Of a stretch of DNA of 64,000 bases, positions 26,610 to 37,316 are shown piece after piece. Position 1 is the stretch's first letter; each line of letters starts with the position of its first letter. The position numbers were made by a program, and so were the translations under genes. The notes beneath the pieces were generated by a model that saw only the letters and a program-made list of their open reading frames with translations, searched no databases and was not told the DNA's origin. Source of the stretch: Salipaludibacillus sp047795645 (GTDB lineage Bacteria; Bacillota; Bacilli; Bacillales; Salisediminibacteriaceae); the NCBI RefSeq assembly GCF_047795645.1, contig NZ_CP181045.1, positions 496,001-560,000 on the forward strand, read 5' to 3'.

Positions 26610-26752
26610 ATGTCTCCTCCAATCTCTTATCGTTAATTGAGTATACGCACGTAAAAAGAAAACTTGTCCATTTTTTAAAAAAAGGAGAATTGGACCAATG
26701 TATAGAAGTAATTAAGAGAACAGAAGCAGAGGGACACTTCTCACGACTTAAA

Positions 26753-26781
26753 AGAAGCGCAGGGACGGTTCTTCCGCTTCC
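26753..26781 (+). repeat. REP-like element upstream of ThuA-like gene
   Basis: AGAAGC, the AGGGACGGTTCT core and GCTTCC. It ends 10 bp before the GAGGAGG ribosome site of the next gene. A decayed copy (AGAAGCAGAGGGACACTTCT) lies at about 26722. Confidence 0.75.
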
Positions 26782-26805
26782 AAATTTAGAGGAGGTACAG
26801 CTTTC

Positions 26806-27468
26806 ATGTCTTTTAAAATAACAGCAATTAATGGAGATTTTTATCATGACAAAGAAGTGTCATTTAAAGCAATTGAACGAACGGTTGAGTTGTTAAAAGA
26901 AGCAGATGAGGAAGTTGAAATAAACTATATTTTACCGAGTGATCTCATTGACGATTTAAAGTCAAAATCATCAAAACCAGATGCAGTGATTTTATTTAAA
27001 GAAAATCGTTTAAATCCTGAAGACGATCATGTTGAGACGTGGATGGATAGTGAAATAGAATCGGCCATTACCTATTACGTTGAAAATGGGGGTGGTTGGT
27101 TGGCGTGGCACTCAGGAATGGCGAAGTTCGAAAATGCGCAAGACTACCTTACCATGTTACGAGGATCGTTTATCCACCATCCTGCAATGCAAATCGTTGA
27201 GTATACTGCTGTGCCAGGTGCGGAATTTATCGTAGAAGATAAAACGTTCAGCTTTTTAGATGAACATTATTTTGTCGAATGCGATGAAGAGAACACGAAT
27301 GTCCTGCTTAAATCAAAGTCGATTGATGGAGAATCGATTGGTGGATGGGCTCATGAATATGGAAAAGGTCGCGTCGTATGCCTTGCTCCAGCTCATCTTG
27401 AAGAAGGCTTATTACATCCAGCCTTTCAAAGAACGGTTGTCAATTCATTGAAATGGTGTCGGGGATAG
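26806..27468 (+). CDS. ThuA-like domain protein
   Basis: A protein of 220 aa with a class I glutamine amidotransferase-like fold of the ThuA type. Features are GGGWLAWHSGMA, MLRGSFIHHPAMQ, FLDEHYFVE and the C-terminal WAHEYGKGRVVCLAPAH. ThuA proteins are linked to sugar (trehalose or keto-sugar) metabolism, but their exact reaction is poorly defined. ATG 26806 follows GAGGAGGTACAGC. No sugar pathway genes adjoin it apart from the nearby 6-phosphogluconate dehydrogenase. Closed by a good terminator. Confidence 0.82.
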   Translation: MSFKITAINGDFYHDKEVSFKAIERTVELLKEADEEVEINYILPSDLIDDLKSKSSKPDAVILFKENRLNPEDDHVETWMDSEIESAITYYVENGGGWLAWHSGMAKFENAQDYLTMLRGSFIHHPAMQIVEYTAVPGAEFIVEDKTFSFLDEHYFVECDEENTNVLLKSKSIDGESIGGWAHEYGKGRVVCLAPAHLEEGLLHPAFQRTVVNSLKWCRG

Positions 27469-27530
27469 GAACGCTTTCAGATACTTGCTCATAATAAAGA
27501 AGTATAAGAAATCCTTCGAAAACAATCATA

Positions 27531-27576
27531 AAAAACCTCTGAACTTTTATTTTTCAAAAGGACAGAGGTTTTTTGT
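27531..27576 (+). terminator. Terminator after ThuA-like gene
   Basis: AAAACCTCTG and CAGAGGTTTT pair across about 22 nt, with a T run. Confidence 0.88.
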
Positions 27577-27662
27577 TTAAACAAAGCGATTTTGATCGGT
27601 TTTCTAGGTTTTCTCCGAATGAAGTGTTGATTGCGATGTACTTGTGCTCCCTTACGACTTCG

Positions 27663-29072
27663 CTATTTTTTCCCGAAGTAAAACAATCCAAGCAGTAGCC
27701 AGAATACAGTCACAATGAAGGAGAAAATTAGGATGGCAACAGGGCCGAACTGAGCAACGAGTGGCATCGCGGCTGCAGTAAATAATCCACCACCAACAAG
27801 TGGTTCAAAGAGAATTTGTTTATAGCCAAATCCTTCAAGGGCAGGGGTACGGTTTTCAGGATCGACGACTTTCATCAAAAGCAAGCCTGTTGCCGTAATT
27901 CCTGTCGCCTGACCGAAGTCACCTATACCTCGTTCAAACCAATAAGAAGGGATCATTTTTGGTGCTAAAACTAAAAATGCAAAAAGATTCCAAACTAGCC
28001 CAACCATAGCTAACGAAACAAAGGCAACGATGTTGTCTCCGATGACTTGCAACGAAATTGTACCGATGGCAGCGACGATTAAAATATCTAAAGAAAGACC
28101 ACCAATGCGGTTAATCAACTTTCTATCAATAATTTTAAAAGTATCATAACGTTGAGAGAAACCTTGAACGATAATCCCTCCTGCCATCGCCAATGGAAAT
28201 AAAGGTACATAAATCATTAAATATGTGTCTGTTAAAGGTCCCCATGACACTGATTCAAGCCAAACTAGACCTTCCAAAAGCAAAATCCCAACTCCAATAG
28301 AGACTCCTACATAAGCAAGGTGTATCGAAAGCGGTTCGATCGATTCGGGGCGGGTTGTTATGTCTGCACCTGAATCACGTTCATCAAAGTCAATAATACC
28401 ATGCTGCCCATCAACTTTTACTTTATCACTTCCACCAAGCTCCTTTGCACGACCTGTTCGCACGCCCCAATTGATGAGAATTATTCCGATGAGGACACCA
28501 CTTAATATACCGATTGTTGCTAAACCAATAGCCATATCGTAGCCTTCTGCAAAGCCTAGTTCTTCAAAGGTATTACTTAAACCAGCTGCCGTTCCGTGTC
28601 CACCGACAAAACTAATTTCAATGAGTGTGCCGGCTAATGGATTGACCCCGTAAAATGGAGTTAATATCAATAGAACGAGCAATAAACCAACGACATATTG
28701 TCCCCATGAAACCATCTGACCCATCGCGACTTGAGGTCCACCAATGTCCCATACTTTTTTTAAGCTTGGTAATTCTTTTCCGAGGAAAAGGCAGGCAAAG
28801 ACGATATTAATAAATAGACCAGGAAGCGTAGACCAAACTGAGAGAATATCTGGTGTTAGGAATCCTTGCGATAGAAAAAATTCTTCTTCTGTAAAAATTA
28901 ATACGATCCTCCCTAGCACTTCGGGGCCAACTAAAAGTGCGATCAACCCTGCAATAATTGATGATGGAAGAAAGATATTTTGCAGCATGGGGGTAAAGAC
29001 TCTGACCCACTTGCCAATGACTATAAAAACTGCTAAAACGACAAATCCAAGTCCAACGAGTTCTGCTGACAT
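27663..29072 (-). CDS. GltS-like sodium/glutamate symporter family protein
   Basis: A membrane protein of 469 aa with about 12 hydrophobic helices. The first half contains the GGHGTAAGLSNTFEELG re-entrant loop motif of the ESS (GltS) family, mirrored in the second half by FERGIGDFGQATGITATGLLL, as expected for an inverted-repeat transporter. A hydrophilic loop near residues 215-245 separates the halves. RBS AAGGAGGATTATTTCTT precedes ATG. Likely a sodium-coupled importer of glutamate or another organic anion. It is longer than E. coli GltS, so the substrate may differ. Confidence 0.85.
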   Translation of the reverse strand: MSAELVGLGFVVLAVFIVIGKWVRVFTPMLQNIFLPSSIIAGLIALLVGPEVLGRIVLIFTEEEFFLSQGFLTPDILSVWSTLPGLFINIVFACLFLGKELPSLKKVWDIGGPQVAMGQMVSWGQYVVGLLLVLLILTPFYGVNPLAGTLIEISFVGGHGTAAGLSNTFEELGFAEGYDMAIGLATIGILSGVLIGIILINWGVRTGRAKELGGSDKVKVDGQHGIIDFDERDSGADITTRPESIEPLSIHLAYVGVSIGVGILLLEGLVWLESVSWGPLTDTYLMIYVPLFPLAMAGGIIVQGFSQRYDTFKIIDRKLINRIGGLSLDILIVAAIGTISLQVIGDNIVAFVSLAMVGLVWNLFAFLVLAPKMIPSYWFERGIGDFGQATGITATGLLLMKVVDPENRTPALEGFGYKQILFEPLVGGGLFTAAAMPLVAQFGPVAILIFSFIVTVFWLLLGLFYFGKK

Positions 29073-29586
29073 AAGAAATAATCCTCCTTAAATAGTAGCA
29101 AGATGATTGTGGTTTTTAAAAATATCTGAAAACATTATAAATCTAAAAATTCTTCTGCGACTTAGTATGTAATATAAGGAACGTCAATACCAATAAAGTA
29201 TACCCTGCAAGTCAATTAGAAAAACGTGGAAATTTAATTAATGGGATCGTTTGTACATAGTGAAAAAGCAGCATCATAATTATTAATCGAAAAACGGGAT
29301 AAACATATAATTCCTATTGAACGATAATGTGAGTGTTTCCATAATCAAAGATACTATTACACACTTTTACAACCTAAACAAAGGTTAGATTTTTCATGGA
29401 TGTATTGAGTGATATATAACGAGATTAATGGAGATACAGAGAGATGTATGGAAAAGGGTCTGTATAAAATTTTGATAGTTATAGAGAATACCGATAACTA
29501 TAGCAAAACGATAGCTAGCAATCGTTTTACAAATTTTTTTGATATGTTAGGATAGCAATCAAGATATTAAGAAAGGGGAACTAACA
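29073..29586 (+). promoter_or_regulatory. Intergenic region with operator-like dyad
   Basis: A 514-bp gap without a gene. At 29505-29528 AAAACGAT and ATCGTTTT form a perfect 8-bp dyad that overlaps a TTTACA -35 (29525-29530). The matching -10 TAGGAT is 16 bp further on. A second dyad, TAGTTAT/ATAACTA, lies just left. The stretch ACTATTACACACTTTTACAA near 29350 is echoed upstream of the paralogue at about 22990. Confidence 0.5.
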
Positions 29587-30429
29587 ATGAATAAAAAATC
29601 GTTTTTAACTATATCCCTTGCAGCAGCAGTCGCAGTAATGGCTGCTTGTTCTGATGAAGGGGAAGGTAATGTAAATGAATTAAACGAAGGAAACAATGGA
29701 AACAATGAGGAAGTAGAAACGCAGGAGGAAGAATCTGCTGAAGATAACGAAGCTTCATTGGAAGATGCACTAGGCGAAGAGGGAATGGCTGAGCAACCTG
29801 AAATGCCTGAACCAGATTTAGATGACATTCCTGATGTTGTTGCAGATGTAAATGGAGAGGAAATTTCAAATGAAGAGTTTGAAGCTACATATACAGCACA
29901 ATTTCAGCAAGTTGCAATGCAATCACAAATGTCTGGTGAGGAAGTAAATCAAGACCAATTAAAAGAACAGGTTGCTGACAGTCTTGTTTTTACAGAACTT
30001 CTCGTTCAGGAAGCAGAAAACAGTGATATTGAAGCTTCACAAGAAGATGTTGATCAAGCGCTAGAAGAAATAATAGCACAAAGTGGACTTCAATCAGAAG
30101 AAGAATTTATGAATGCAATGCAAGAACAAGGAGTCGAAGAAGATGAGGTTATGTCTCAGGTAGAAACAGAAGTAATAATTGACAAAGTAATTGCTGCTGA
30201 AGCTGGTGAAATTGAAGCGACAGATGAAGAGCTACAAGAAATGTATGATATGGTAGTCGCTCAGCAAGAGCAAATGGGTGAAGCAAGTGAAGAAGAAGTG
30301 GAAATCCCATCCTTTGAAGAAGTTGAACCAGAACTTGAACAACAGGTAGTAGGTCAAAAAGAAGCAGAAGCTACTCAAACGTATGTTGAATCCTTGCGTG
30401 AAGAGGCAGATGTTACCATTCACCTATAA
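29587..30429 (+). CDS. SurA-N-type chaperone lipoprotein, paralogue 2
   Basis: A protein of 280 aa with a lipobox (MAACS), an acidic linker and a SurA-N-like helical domain (VVADVNGEEISNEEF onward), ending REEADVTIHL. It is closely related to the protein encoded at 23212 along its whole length, with the best matches at the linker and at PSFEEVEPEL, and it also lacks an isomerase domain. ATG 29587 follows GAAAGGGG. Likely an extracytoplasmic chaperone; the pair reflects a gene duplication that seems to have carried the promoter with it. Confidence 0.85.
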   Translation: MNKKSFLTISLAAAVAVMAACSDEGEGNVNELNEGNNGNNEEVETQEEESAEDNEASLEDALGEEGMAEQPEMPEPDLDDIPDVVADVNGEEISNEEFEATYTAQFQQVAMQSQMSGEEVNQDQLKEQVADSLVFTELLVQEAENSDIEASQEDVDQALEEIIAQSGLQSEEEFMNAMQEQGVEEDEVMSQVETEVIIDKVIAAEAGEIEATDEELQEMYDMVVAQQEQMGEASEEEVEIPSFEEVEPELEQQVVGQKEAEATQTYVESLREEADVTIHL

Positions 30430-30509
30430 TTGAATGATTGCTAGTGGATAGTAAAGAATTTCGGAACCATGGAAGGTTCTTTGCTTCAGGAAATAATGTG
30501 ACTAAAAGG

Positions 30510-30556
30510 AAAGGTGGAATCTAAGACGGAAATGTCTTTGGATTCCACTTTTTATT
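30510..30556. terminator. Bidirectional terminator
   Basis: AAGGTGGAATC and GATTCCACTTT pair across about 20 nt. It serves the lipoprotein gene and the convergent isdG gene. Confidence 0.8.
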
Positions 30557-30572
30557 ATCTTTAGATCATACT

Positions 30573-30896
30573 CTAGTGAGAAGCGCCAATAGGTTCTCTA
30601 ACAACTTTTACATCATAAAAAGTTGTTTTATTCTTAAGGATAAAGTCAGGTTGTCCGCCACGGTGAGCGTGAGATTCTTTAAATGCATCGCTAGCTGTCC
30701 ACCCCTTGAATGCTTCTTTTGAACTCCATTTCGTATAAATCGTTACTTCTTCATAGTCAGATGTATTTTCCGTAAGCAATACTTCTAAACCTAAGAAGCC
30801 GTCCATTTTCTCAACCATTCCAACTTTATTGAAGCGCTCAATCAACTTTTCTGAAAAACCTGTTTTTACGTGTACTGTATTTGTAACAATAATCAT
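30573..30896 (-). CDS. isdG: IsdG-family heme monooxygenase
   Basis: A cytoplasmic protein of 107 aa with the dimeric ABM fold. Family catalytic residues are visible: Asn in IVTNTVHVK, Trp in TKWSSKEAFKGW and the heme-ligand His in FKESHAHRGGQ. It opens heme to release iron. It is last in the direction of the heme ABC genes upstream (72 bp gap), so imported heme can be degraded at once. RBS TAGGAGGAAAT precedes ATG. Probably Fur-controlled with the island. Confidence 0.93.
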   Translation of the reverse strand: MIIVTNTVHVKTGFSEKLIERFNKVGMVEKMDGFLGLEVLLTENTSDYEEVTIYTKWSSKEAFKGWTASDAFKESHAHRGGQPDFILKNKTTFYDVKVVREPIGASH

Positions 30897-30968
30897 TTTT
30901 ATTTCCTCCTAATTTTTTATAAATGGAACGAAGCCATTTTATCTATCTAACTAACCATAAATTAATTT

Positions 30969-31793
30969 CTACACATACTTTTCAATACGATTCTGTTGCG
31001 GTGCATGTACGGATTTTTTCTTATTTGTTACCGGTATGATAATAGGGTAATCATCTTCATACTTTATTTTTGCATCAATTTCGTATACCTCTTTTAAAAA
31101 ACTAGAAGTTAAAACACTTTCAGGAGATCCAGTTGTGACAATCTTTCCGCTCTTCATTGCGATTAAATAGTTACTGAAAAATACAGCTTGTTGTAGGTCG
31201 TGTAATACCATCACAATCGTGATGTTGTATTGCTTGTTAATTTGCTGGAGTATTTCCAATACATCGAACTGATGAGCAATATCTAAAAATGTCGTTGGTT
31301 CGTCTAAAAGTAGAATATCTGTTTTCTGAGCAAGTGCCATCGCAATTCGTGCTTTTTGTTGTTCACCTCCTGATAGAGTATGGTACATCTGATCTGCGTG
31401 TGGTTTTGTACTTGTTACTTCCATTGCCCAATTAATAATCGCTTCATCGTCGGATGACACGTTGCGTGCAAATTTTTTCTGGTAAGGAGAACGACCATAT
31501 GAAACTAGCTCTTTCACAGTTAAATGAAGCAGTAAATCTTTTGATTGGGGGAGCATCGTGACTGTTTTGGCAAATTCTTTTGTTTTATACTGCTTAGATG
31601 CTTTGCCATTTATAGATACATTACCAGTATCACTAGGCTGTAATCGAGTGATAATATTTAGTAACGTTGATTTCCCAGAACCATTTGGTCCAATGATTGT
31701 TGTGATTTGACCTTTAGGGAAACTAGATGAAATCGACTCAAGTTTAAAATTTCCCCTCTGCAAGCTAATCTGTTCTGTTTCCATAGCTTTCAT
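30969..31793 (-). CDS. Heme/siderophore ABC transporter ATPase 1
   Basis: A protein of 274 aa. Walker A (GPNGSGKSTLL), the signature LSGGEQQKARIAMAL, Walker B (ILLLDEPTTFLD) and the switch His (MVLHDL) are all present, as in the FecE/FhuC family. The start ATG at 31793 overlaps the permease stop (TGATG), with GAGGA upstream; GTG 31796 is one codon earlier. It powers import of heme through the adjoining permease and IsdE-like protein. Confidence 0.92.
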   Translation of the reverse strand: MKAMETEQISLQRGNFKLESISSSFPKGQITTIIGPNGSGKSTLLNIITRLQPSDTGNVSINGKASKQYKTKEFAKTVTMLPQSKDLLLHLTVKELVSYGRSPYQKKFARNVSSDDEAIINWAMEVTSTKPHADQMYHTLSGGEQQKARIAMALAQKTDILLLDEPTTFLDIAHQFDVLEILQQINKQYNITIVMVLHDLQQAVFFSNYLIAMKSGKIVTTGSPESVLTSSFLKEVYEIDAKIKYEDDYPIIIPVTNKKKSVHAPQQNRIEKYV

Positions 31794-32791
31794 CACAGCA
31801 TTCCTCGTTTCCTTAATAAAATTAAAAAGAAAGGTGCTCCAAGGGCAGCTAATAGTATCCCTACTGGTAATTCGATTGGATCAAACCACGAGCGAGCAAT
31901 CGTGTCTGCTAGGACAACGAGACCCGCGCCGCCAACAATGGATAAGGGAAGTAGCAAGCGATAGTCGTTCCCTATTAAAATACGAAACACATGGGGGACA
32001 ACTAATCCTACAAACCCTACTAATCCAGCAACACTAACCGCGGTTCCGGCTAAGAAAGCAGCTAAAATAATGATTAAAAAACGTTGCAGTTCCACATGAT
32101 TTCCTAACAATTTAGCTGAATCATCGCCTAGTAATAGCAAGTTAGATGGTTTTATTGCAAAGAAGGTTAAGATTAACCCGATTATTGTATAGGGAGCCAT
32201 AAATTCTAGATGATGCCAACTGCGACCATTTAAGCCGCCAGCTAACCATGGAAGAACAGCTTGCACGCGATCACTATAAATCACCATAAATCCATTCGTG
32301 ACGGCCCCTAATAAAGAATTCATTGCAACCCCTGCAAGAATAATTTTTACAGGTGATGCCCCGCGATCCCATGCTAATGCATAAATTATAACGGATGTTG
32401 TTAAGGCACCTAGAAAAGCAGAAGCAGGAAGTAGATAACTAAATTGCGGGAATAAAATCATACAGATTATTGCGGCAAGTCCCCCCCCAGCCGTAACCCC
32501 AATAATTCCTGGGTCTGCAAGTGGGTTTTTCATCACTCCTTGAAGGAGCGCGCCTGACGCAGCTAAACAGGCTCCAACGAGTATGCCTATTAAAATTCGA
32601 GGAAGCCGTAAATCAAAAATGATCGTTCTCTCGACACTCGGAAAATCTGTAGTGAAAACCATCCAAATGTCAGGAATGGACAATGGAACAGAACCTTCAA
32701 TTAATCCATATATAGCAGATAGTAATAGAAATATTGGAGTAGCAATGATTACCCATCTTTTTTTAAATTTATTTTCTAACGGTTTATTCAT
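31793..32791 (-). CDS. Heme ABC transporter permease 1 (FecCD family)
   Basis: A protein of 332 aa with about 9-10 membrane helices. It has the FecCD signatures LRLPRILIGILVGACLAASG, MKNPLADPGIIGVTAGGG and GLVVPHVFRILIGND (the coupling loop for the ATPase). GAGGTAATTATCT precedes ATG. It forms the membrane channel of the first heme importer and lies between the binding-protein and ATPase genes with 6-bp and overlapping junctions. Confidence 0.92.
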   Translation of the reverse strand: MNKPLENKFKKRWVIIATPIFLLLSAIYGLIEGSVPLSIPDIWMVFTTDFPSVERTIIFDLRLPRILIGILVGACLAASGALLQGVMKNPLADPGIIGVTAGGGLAAIICMILFPQFSYLLPASAFLGALTTSVIIYALAWDRGASPVKIILAGVAMNSLLGAVTNGFMVIYSDRVQAVLPWLAGGLNGRSWHHLEFMAPYTIIGLILTFFAIKPSNLLLLGDDSAKLLGNHVELQRFLIIILAAFLAGTAVSVAGLVGFVGLVVPHVFRILIGNDYRLLLPLSIVGGAGLVVLADTIARSWFDPIELPVGILLAALGAPFFLILLRKRGML

Positions 32792-32797
32792 AGATAA

Positions 32798-33769
32798 TTA
32801 CCTCACGGGCTCTAGTAAGTCATCGAGTAAATCAAGAGCCTCTATGATTCTAGTACCAGGATTTGCACCGAATAAGTCTGATGGTAAGACTTCGACGTGA
32901 TTTTTTATAACAGCATCTAAATTATTCCATGCTCCGTTTTCTTTCATCTCTCTGATAAAACCCTCTCTGACACTTTCTGAGTTCCCATGGGTCATTAAGA
33001 GAATCAGGTCAGGATTTGCTTCTACTATTCGCTCACCATTCAATTGAGCATATTGCGGATAATTTTCTAGACTTGGAAAGTCGCTAGCTATGTTAATACC
33101 GCCAGCATGTTCTAGAATGTCTCCGCTTAGAGAATTTGGCAATGCAGCCATGTATGTTCCAGGAGCACCGTAGACGACGAGTACTCTTGGAGAATCTGAG
33201 GAACTATCACCTGAAAATGACGTTATTTTATCATCTATGTCGGATATTATCTCATTTGCCAAATCATCTTTTTCCAGAAGTTGCCCATATAATTCAATTT
33301 GCCTTTTTATTTCATCAATAGAATTAGCACTTGTTAAGACCATTTCAGCGCCAATTCCCTCAATGATTGGAATATCTTTTGTACTCATAGGATCATTTCC
33401 AAGAACGACATCAGGCTTAACATACGTGATTTTTTCTAAATCAATTTCATGAACTGTTCCGATTTCTTCAACGGTTTGAAGTTCATCAATATATAAGGGG
33501 CTGTTAGTAGTAGGTCGGCCAACAAGATTGCCCCCTAAAGCATGAATAATATCCATATCGCCGTTGCTTAAGGCTGCGATATTGGAAGGAGCGTCAGTAA
33601 AAGAAATTTCTCTGTCAGCAAAGTCATGAATGACGGCTGCGTAATCAGATGCTTCTTGGGTTAAAGATTTTGTTATTTCAGTATTTTCTGAACTTTTAAC
33701 TGTTGATTCGCTGCAACCAGTTAGGATTAATAATGTGATGGGAATGATCCCGAAGATTTTTTTCGCAAT
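32798..33769 (-). CDS. isdE: IsdE-like heme-binding lipoprotein 1 (AUU start)
   Basis: A protein of 323 aa: lipoprotein signal (LLILTGCSES) and a class III periplasmic-binding fold (LGGNLVGRPTTN, YVKPDVVLGNDPMS, VEANPDLILLMTHGN). The His of MTHGN matches the heme-ligand position of IsdE. No ATG/GTG/TTG start has a ribosome site: the only in-frame one, TTG 33784, sits at the edge of GGAGGG itself. GGAGGG (33777-33782) lies 7 nt before ATT 33769, which would give an ideal lipoprotein start (MAKKIFGII). I therefore take AUU as initiator. A Fur-like box lies 58 bp upstream. Confidence 0.85.
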   Translation of the reverse strand: MAKKIFGIIPITLLILTGCSESTVKSSENTEITKSLTQEASDYAAVIHDFADREISFTDAPSNIAALSNGDMDIIHALGGNLVGRPTTNSPLYIDELQTVEEIGTVHEIDLEKITYVKPDVVLGNDPMSTKDIPIIEGIGAEMVLTSANSIDEIKRQIELYGQLLEKDDLANEIISDIDDKITSFSGDSSSDSPRVLVVYGAPGTYMAALPNSLSGDILEHAGGINIASDFPSLENYPQYAQLNGERIVEANPDLILLMTHGNSESVREGFIREMKENGAWNNLDAVIKNHVEVLPSDLFGANPGTRIIEALDLLDDLLEPVR

Positions 33770-33826
33770 AAGATTTCCCTCCAATTTATTTAATGAATGA
33801 CGAAGTAAAAAATTTAAACCCTAGGC

Positions 33827-33853
33827 AATTGATAGTGATATTCATTATCAATT
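33827..33853. promoter_or_regulatory. Fur-like box 1, isdE side
   Basis: AATTGATAGTGATATTCATT and the following ATCAATT form an imperfect dyad close to the Fur consensus TGATAATGATTATCA. It lies in front of the leftward heme transport operon. Confidence 0.75.
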
Positions 33854-34040
33854 ACAAATAAATCATATATGGTGCAGTTATACATTGTCAATAGCTAAAC
33901 GATATTTAGGTTGTGAAAACATTGCAAATAGGAGTAAAATCAAAAAATATAATTAATATATATAGAAAAATATTGAGAAACATAATAGGAAAGGAAAGTG
34001 AAAGGATAGAAAAAAATACTAAAAATATACAAATTTGTAC

Positions 34041-34068
34041 TTGACATTATTTTCATAGTTACTATAGT
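34041..34068 (+). promoter_or_regulatory. Sigma-A promoter in the Isd control region
   Basis: TTGACA (34041-34046) and TATAGT (34063-34068) are 16 bp apart. It points rightward, toward a 22-codon frame and the NEAT genes. Confidence 0.65.
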
Positions 34069-34126
34069 ATTAAGCTTGAAGTTGGTAGTTTTTATCAATT
34101 AAGTTGGCTTTTGGAGGGAGGATAGG

Positions 34127-34195
34127 GTGGCCAAAATAAATATCGATGGAGAAAGGTCTTTTTTTACAAGAAGTATTGAGAATGATTATCACTAA
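34127..34195 (+). CDS. Possible 22-aa small protein or leader peptide
   Basis: GTG 34127 follows a strong GGAGGGAGG ribosome site and a good promoter 60 bp upstream. The frame encodes MAKINIDGERSFF and nine further residues, and its 3' end overlaps a Fur-like box. No family is recognised. It may be a leader peptide of the NEAT transcript, a small protein, or chance. Confidence 0.35.
   Translation: MAKINIDGERSFFTRSIENDYH
34176..34194. promoter_or_regulatory. Fur-like box 2
   Basis: TTGAGAATGATTATCACTA is near the Fur consensus. Confidence 0.75.
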
Positions 34196-34235
34196 ATGTG
34201 GTTTGTTAAAAGAAGCAAATTTTTTTGTGAAAAAC

Positions 34236-34262
34236 AATTGATAATAATAATCATTATCAATA
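34236..34262. promoter_or_regulatory. Fur-like box 3
   Basis: TTGATAATAATAATCATTAT with flanking AT/CAATA is a near-perfect dyad centred on AATAATAATCATT. Confidence 0.8.
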
Positions 34263-34308
34263 AAATGGAGTCTTTCTATCCGTGTAAGGGATTTTTTTAA
34301 AATCTTCT

Positions 34309-34332
34309 ATTGAGAATGATAATCATTATTAA
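34309..34332. promoter_or_regulatory. Fur-like box 4, isdC side
   Basis: TTGAGAATGATAATCATTAT lies 16 bp before the NEAT gene start and overlaps the area of its ribosome site, so Fur binding here should block expression of the wall heme-binding proteins. Confidence 0.85.
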
Positions 34333-34347
34333 AAAGGAGAGTTTTGA

Positions 34348-35073
34348 GTGAAATTAAATAAAGTTTTTTTTAGTATGTTGTCTCTGTTGTTCTTTGTTGC
34401 CTTTCTATCACCACTGCAAGCGTATGGAGAAACAACCCTATCTGACGGTACATATAAGGTTGGTTTTACTGTTCTTCATGCTAGCGATGATTCAGCATCG
34501 ATTGCAAATGATTATTGGGATAAACCAGCTACACTGAATGTGAAAGATGGTGTAACAACCGTTCAAATGCAGTTAAATCATAGTGATTGGATTAAGGAAT
34601 TTCAAGTGATGAATAATGGTGCTATGAATCATGTAGCTGTGATTAGTTCTGATAGCACAGCAGACACAAGAGTTGTTCAATTTCAGGCGTCAGATCTTTC
34701 AAGTCCAATAGAGTCAAAAATTCATGTCATTGTTCCAGATATTGACTATGACAACCATTATACAGTTCGGCTTTCTTTTGATATGAGCAGTTTAAATCAG
34801 ACAAGTGCGGCTGAAGAAACTCAATCGGATGAATCCGATGAATCTCAGGAAACAGCAAGTACGAATGAATCGAGCTCTTCCACTGATGAAAGTGATGAAA
34901 CGGTAACAAGTTCAAGTACAGGATCAGATGGAAATAACTCCTCAAGTGATGAGAATGTAGTTAGCAATCCGCAAACATCTGATTTGACGAATTATTATTT
35001 ATATATTTTAGTTTTAATTGGATCCATTGGCGGACTGATTGTCCATAAGAAGTTAAATACTAAAGAAGTTTAA
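34348..35073 (+). CDS. isdC: Single-NEAT wall-anchored heme-binding protein (IsdC-like)
   Basis: A protein of 241 aa from GTG with AAAGGAGA upstream. Signal peptide residues 1-26. One NEAT domain spans about 30-155 (LSDGTYKVGFTVLHASDD ... DIDYDNHYTVRLSFD), and its YDNHY carries the Tyr-x3-Tyr heme-iron motif. A Ser/Glu/Asp-rich spacer follows. The C-terminal sorting signal is NPQTS plus a hydrophobic helix and positive tail, matching sortase B substrates of the IsdC type. The cognate sortase is encoded at 40063. It should pass heme through the wall to IsdE. Confidence 0.92.
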   Translation: MKLNKVFFSMLSLLFFVAFLSPLQAYGETTLSDGTYKVGFTVLHASDDSASIANDYWDKPATLNVKDGVTTVQMQLNHSDWIKEFQVMNNGAMNHVAVISSDSTADTRVVQFQASDLSSPIESKIHVIVPDIDYDNHYTVRLSFDMSSLNQTSAAEETQSDESDESQETASTNESSSSTDESDETVTSSSTGSDGNNSSSDENVVSNPQTSDLTNYYLYILVLIGSIGGLIVHKKLNTKEV

Positions 35074-35113
35074 AGACGATGTACCAATATAGATAAAAAG
35101 GAGAAATGTCATA

Positions 35114-37231
<2,118 letters not shown>

Positions 37232-37249
37232 TTTTTTAAAAGAATGAAC

Positions 37250-37294
37250 GAATCAGTTGTGGTGCACCTTATGGCGCCATGACTGATTCTTTTC
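37250..37294 (+). terminator. Terminator or attenuator after four-NEAT gene
   Basis: GAATCAGT pairs with ACTGATTC, with further inner pairing (GGTGC/GCGCC), then TTTT. It may lower transcription into the downstream transporter genes. Confidence 0.7.
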
Positions 37295-37316
37295 AAAATT
37301 GGAGGCGTGCGTAAAC

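Noticed and set aside
34196..34300. 34-codon frame after the 22-codon leader frame
   Set aside because: It has no ribosome site, crosses Fur-like boxes and encodes a run of Ile from AT repeats; probably chance.
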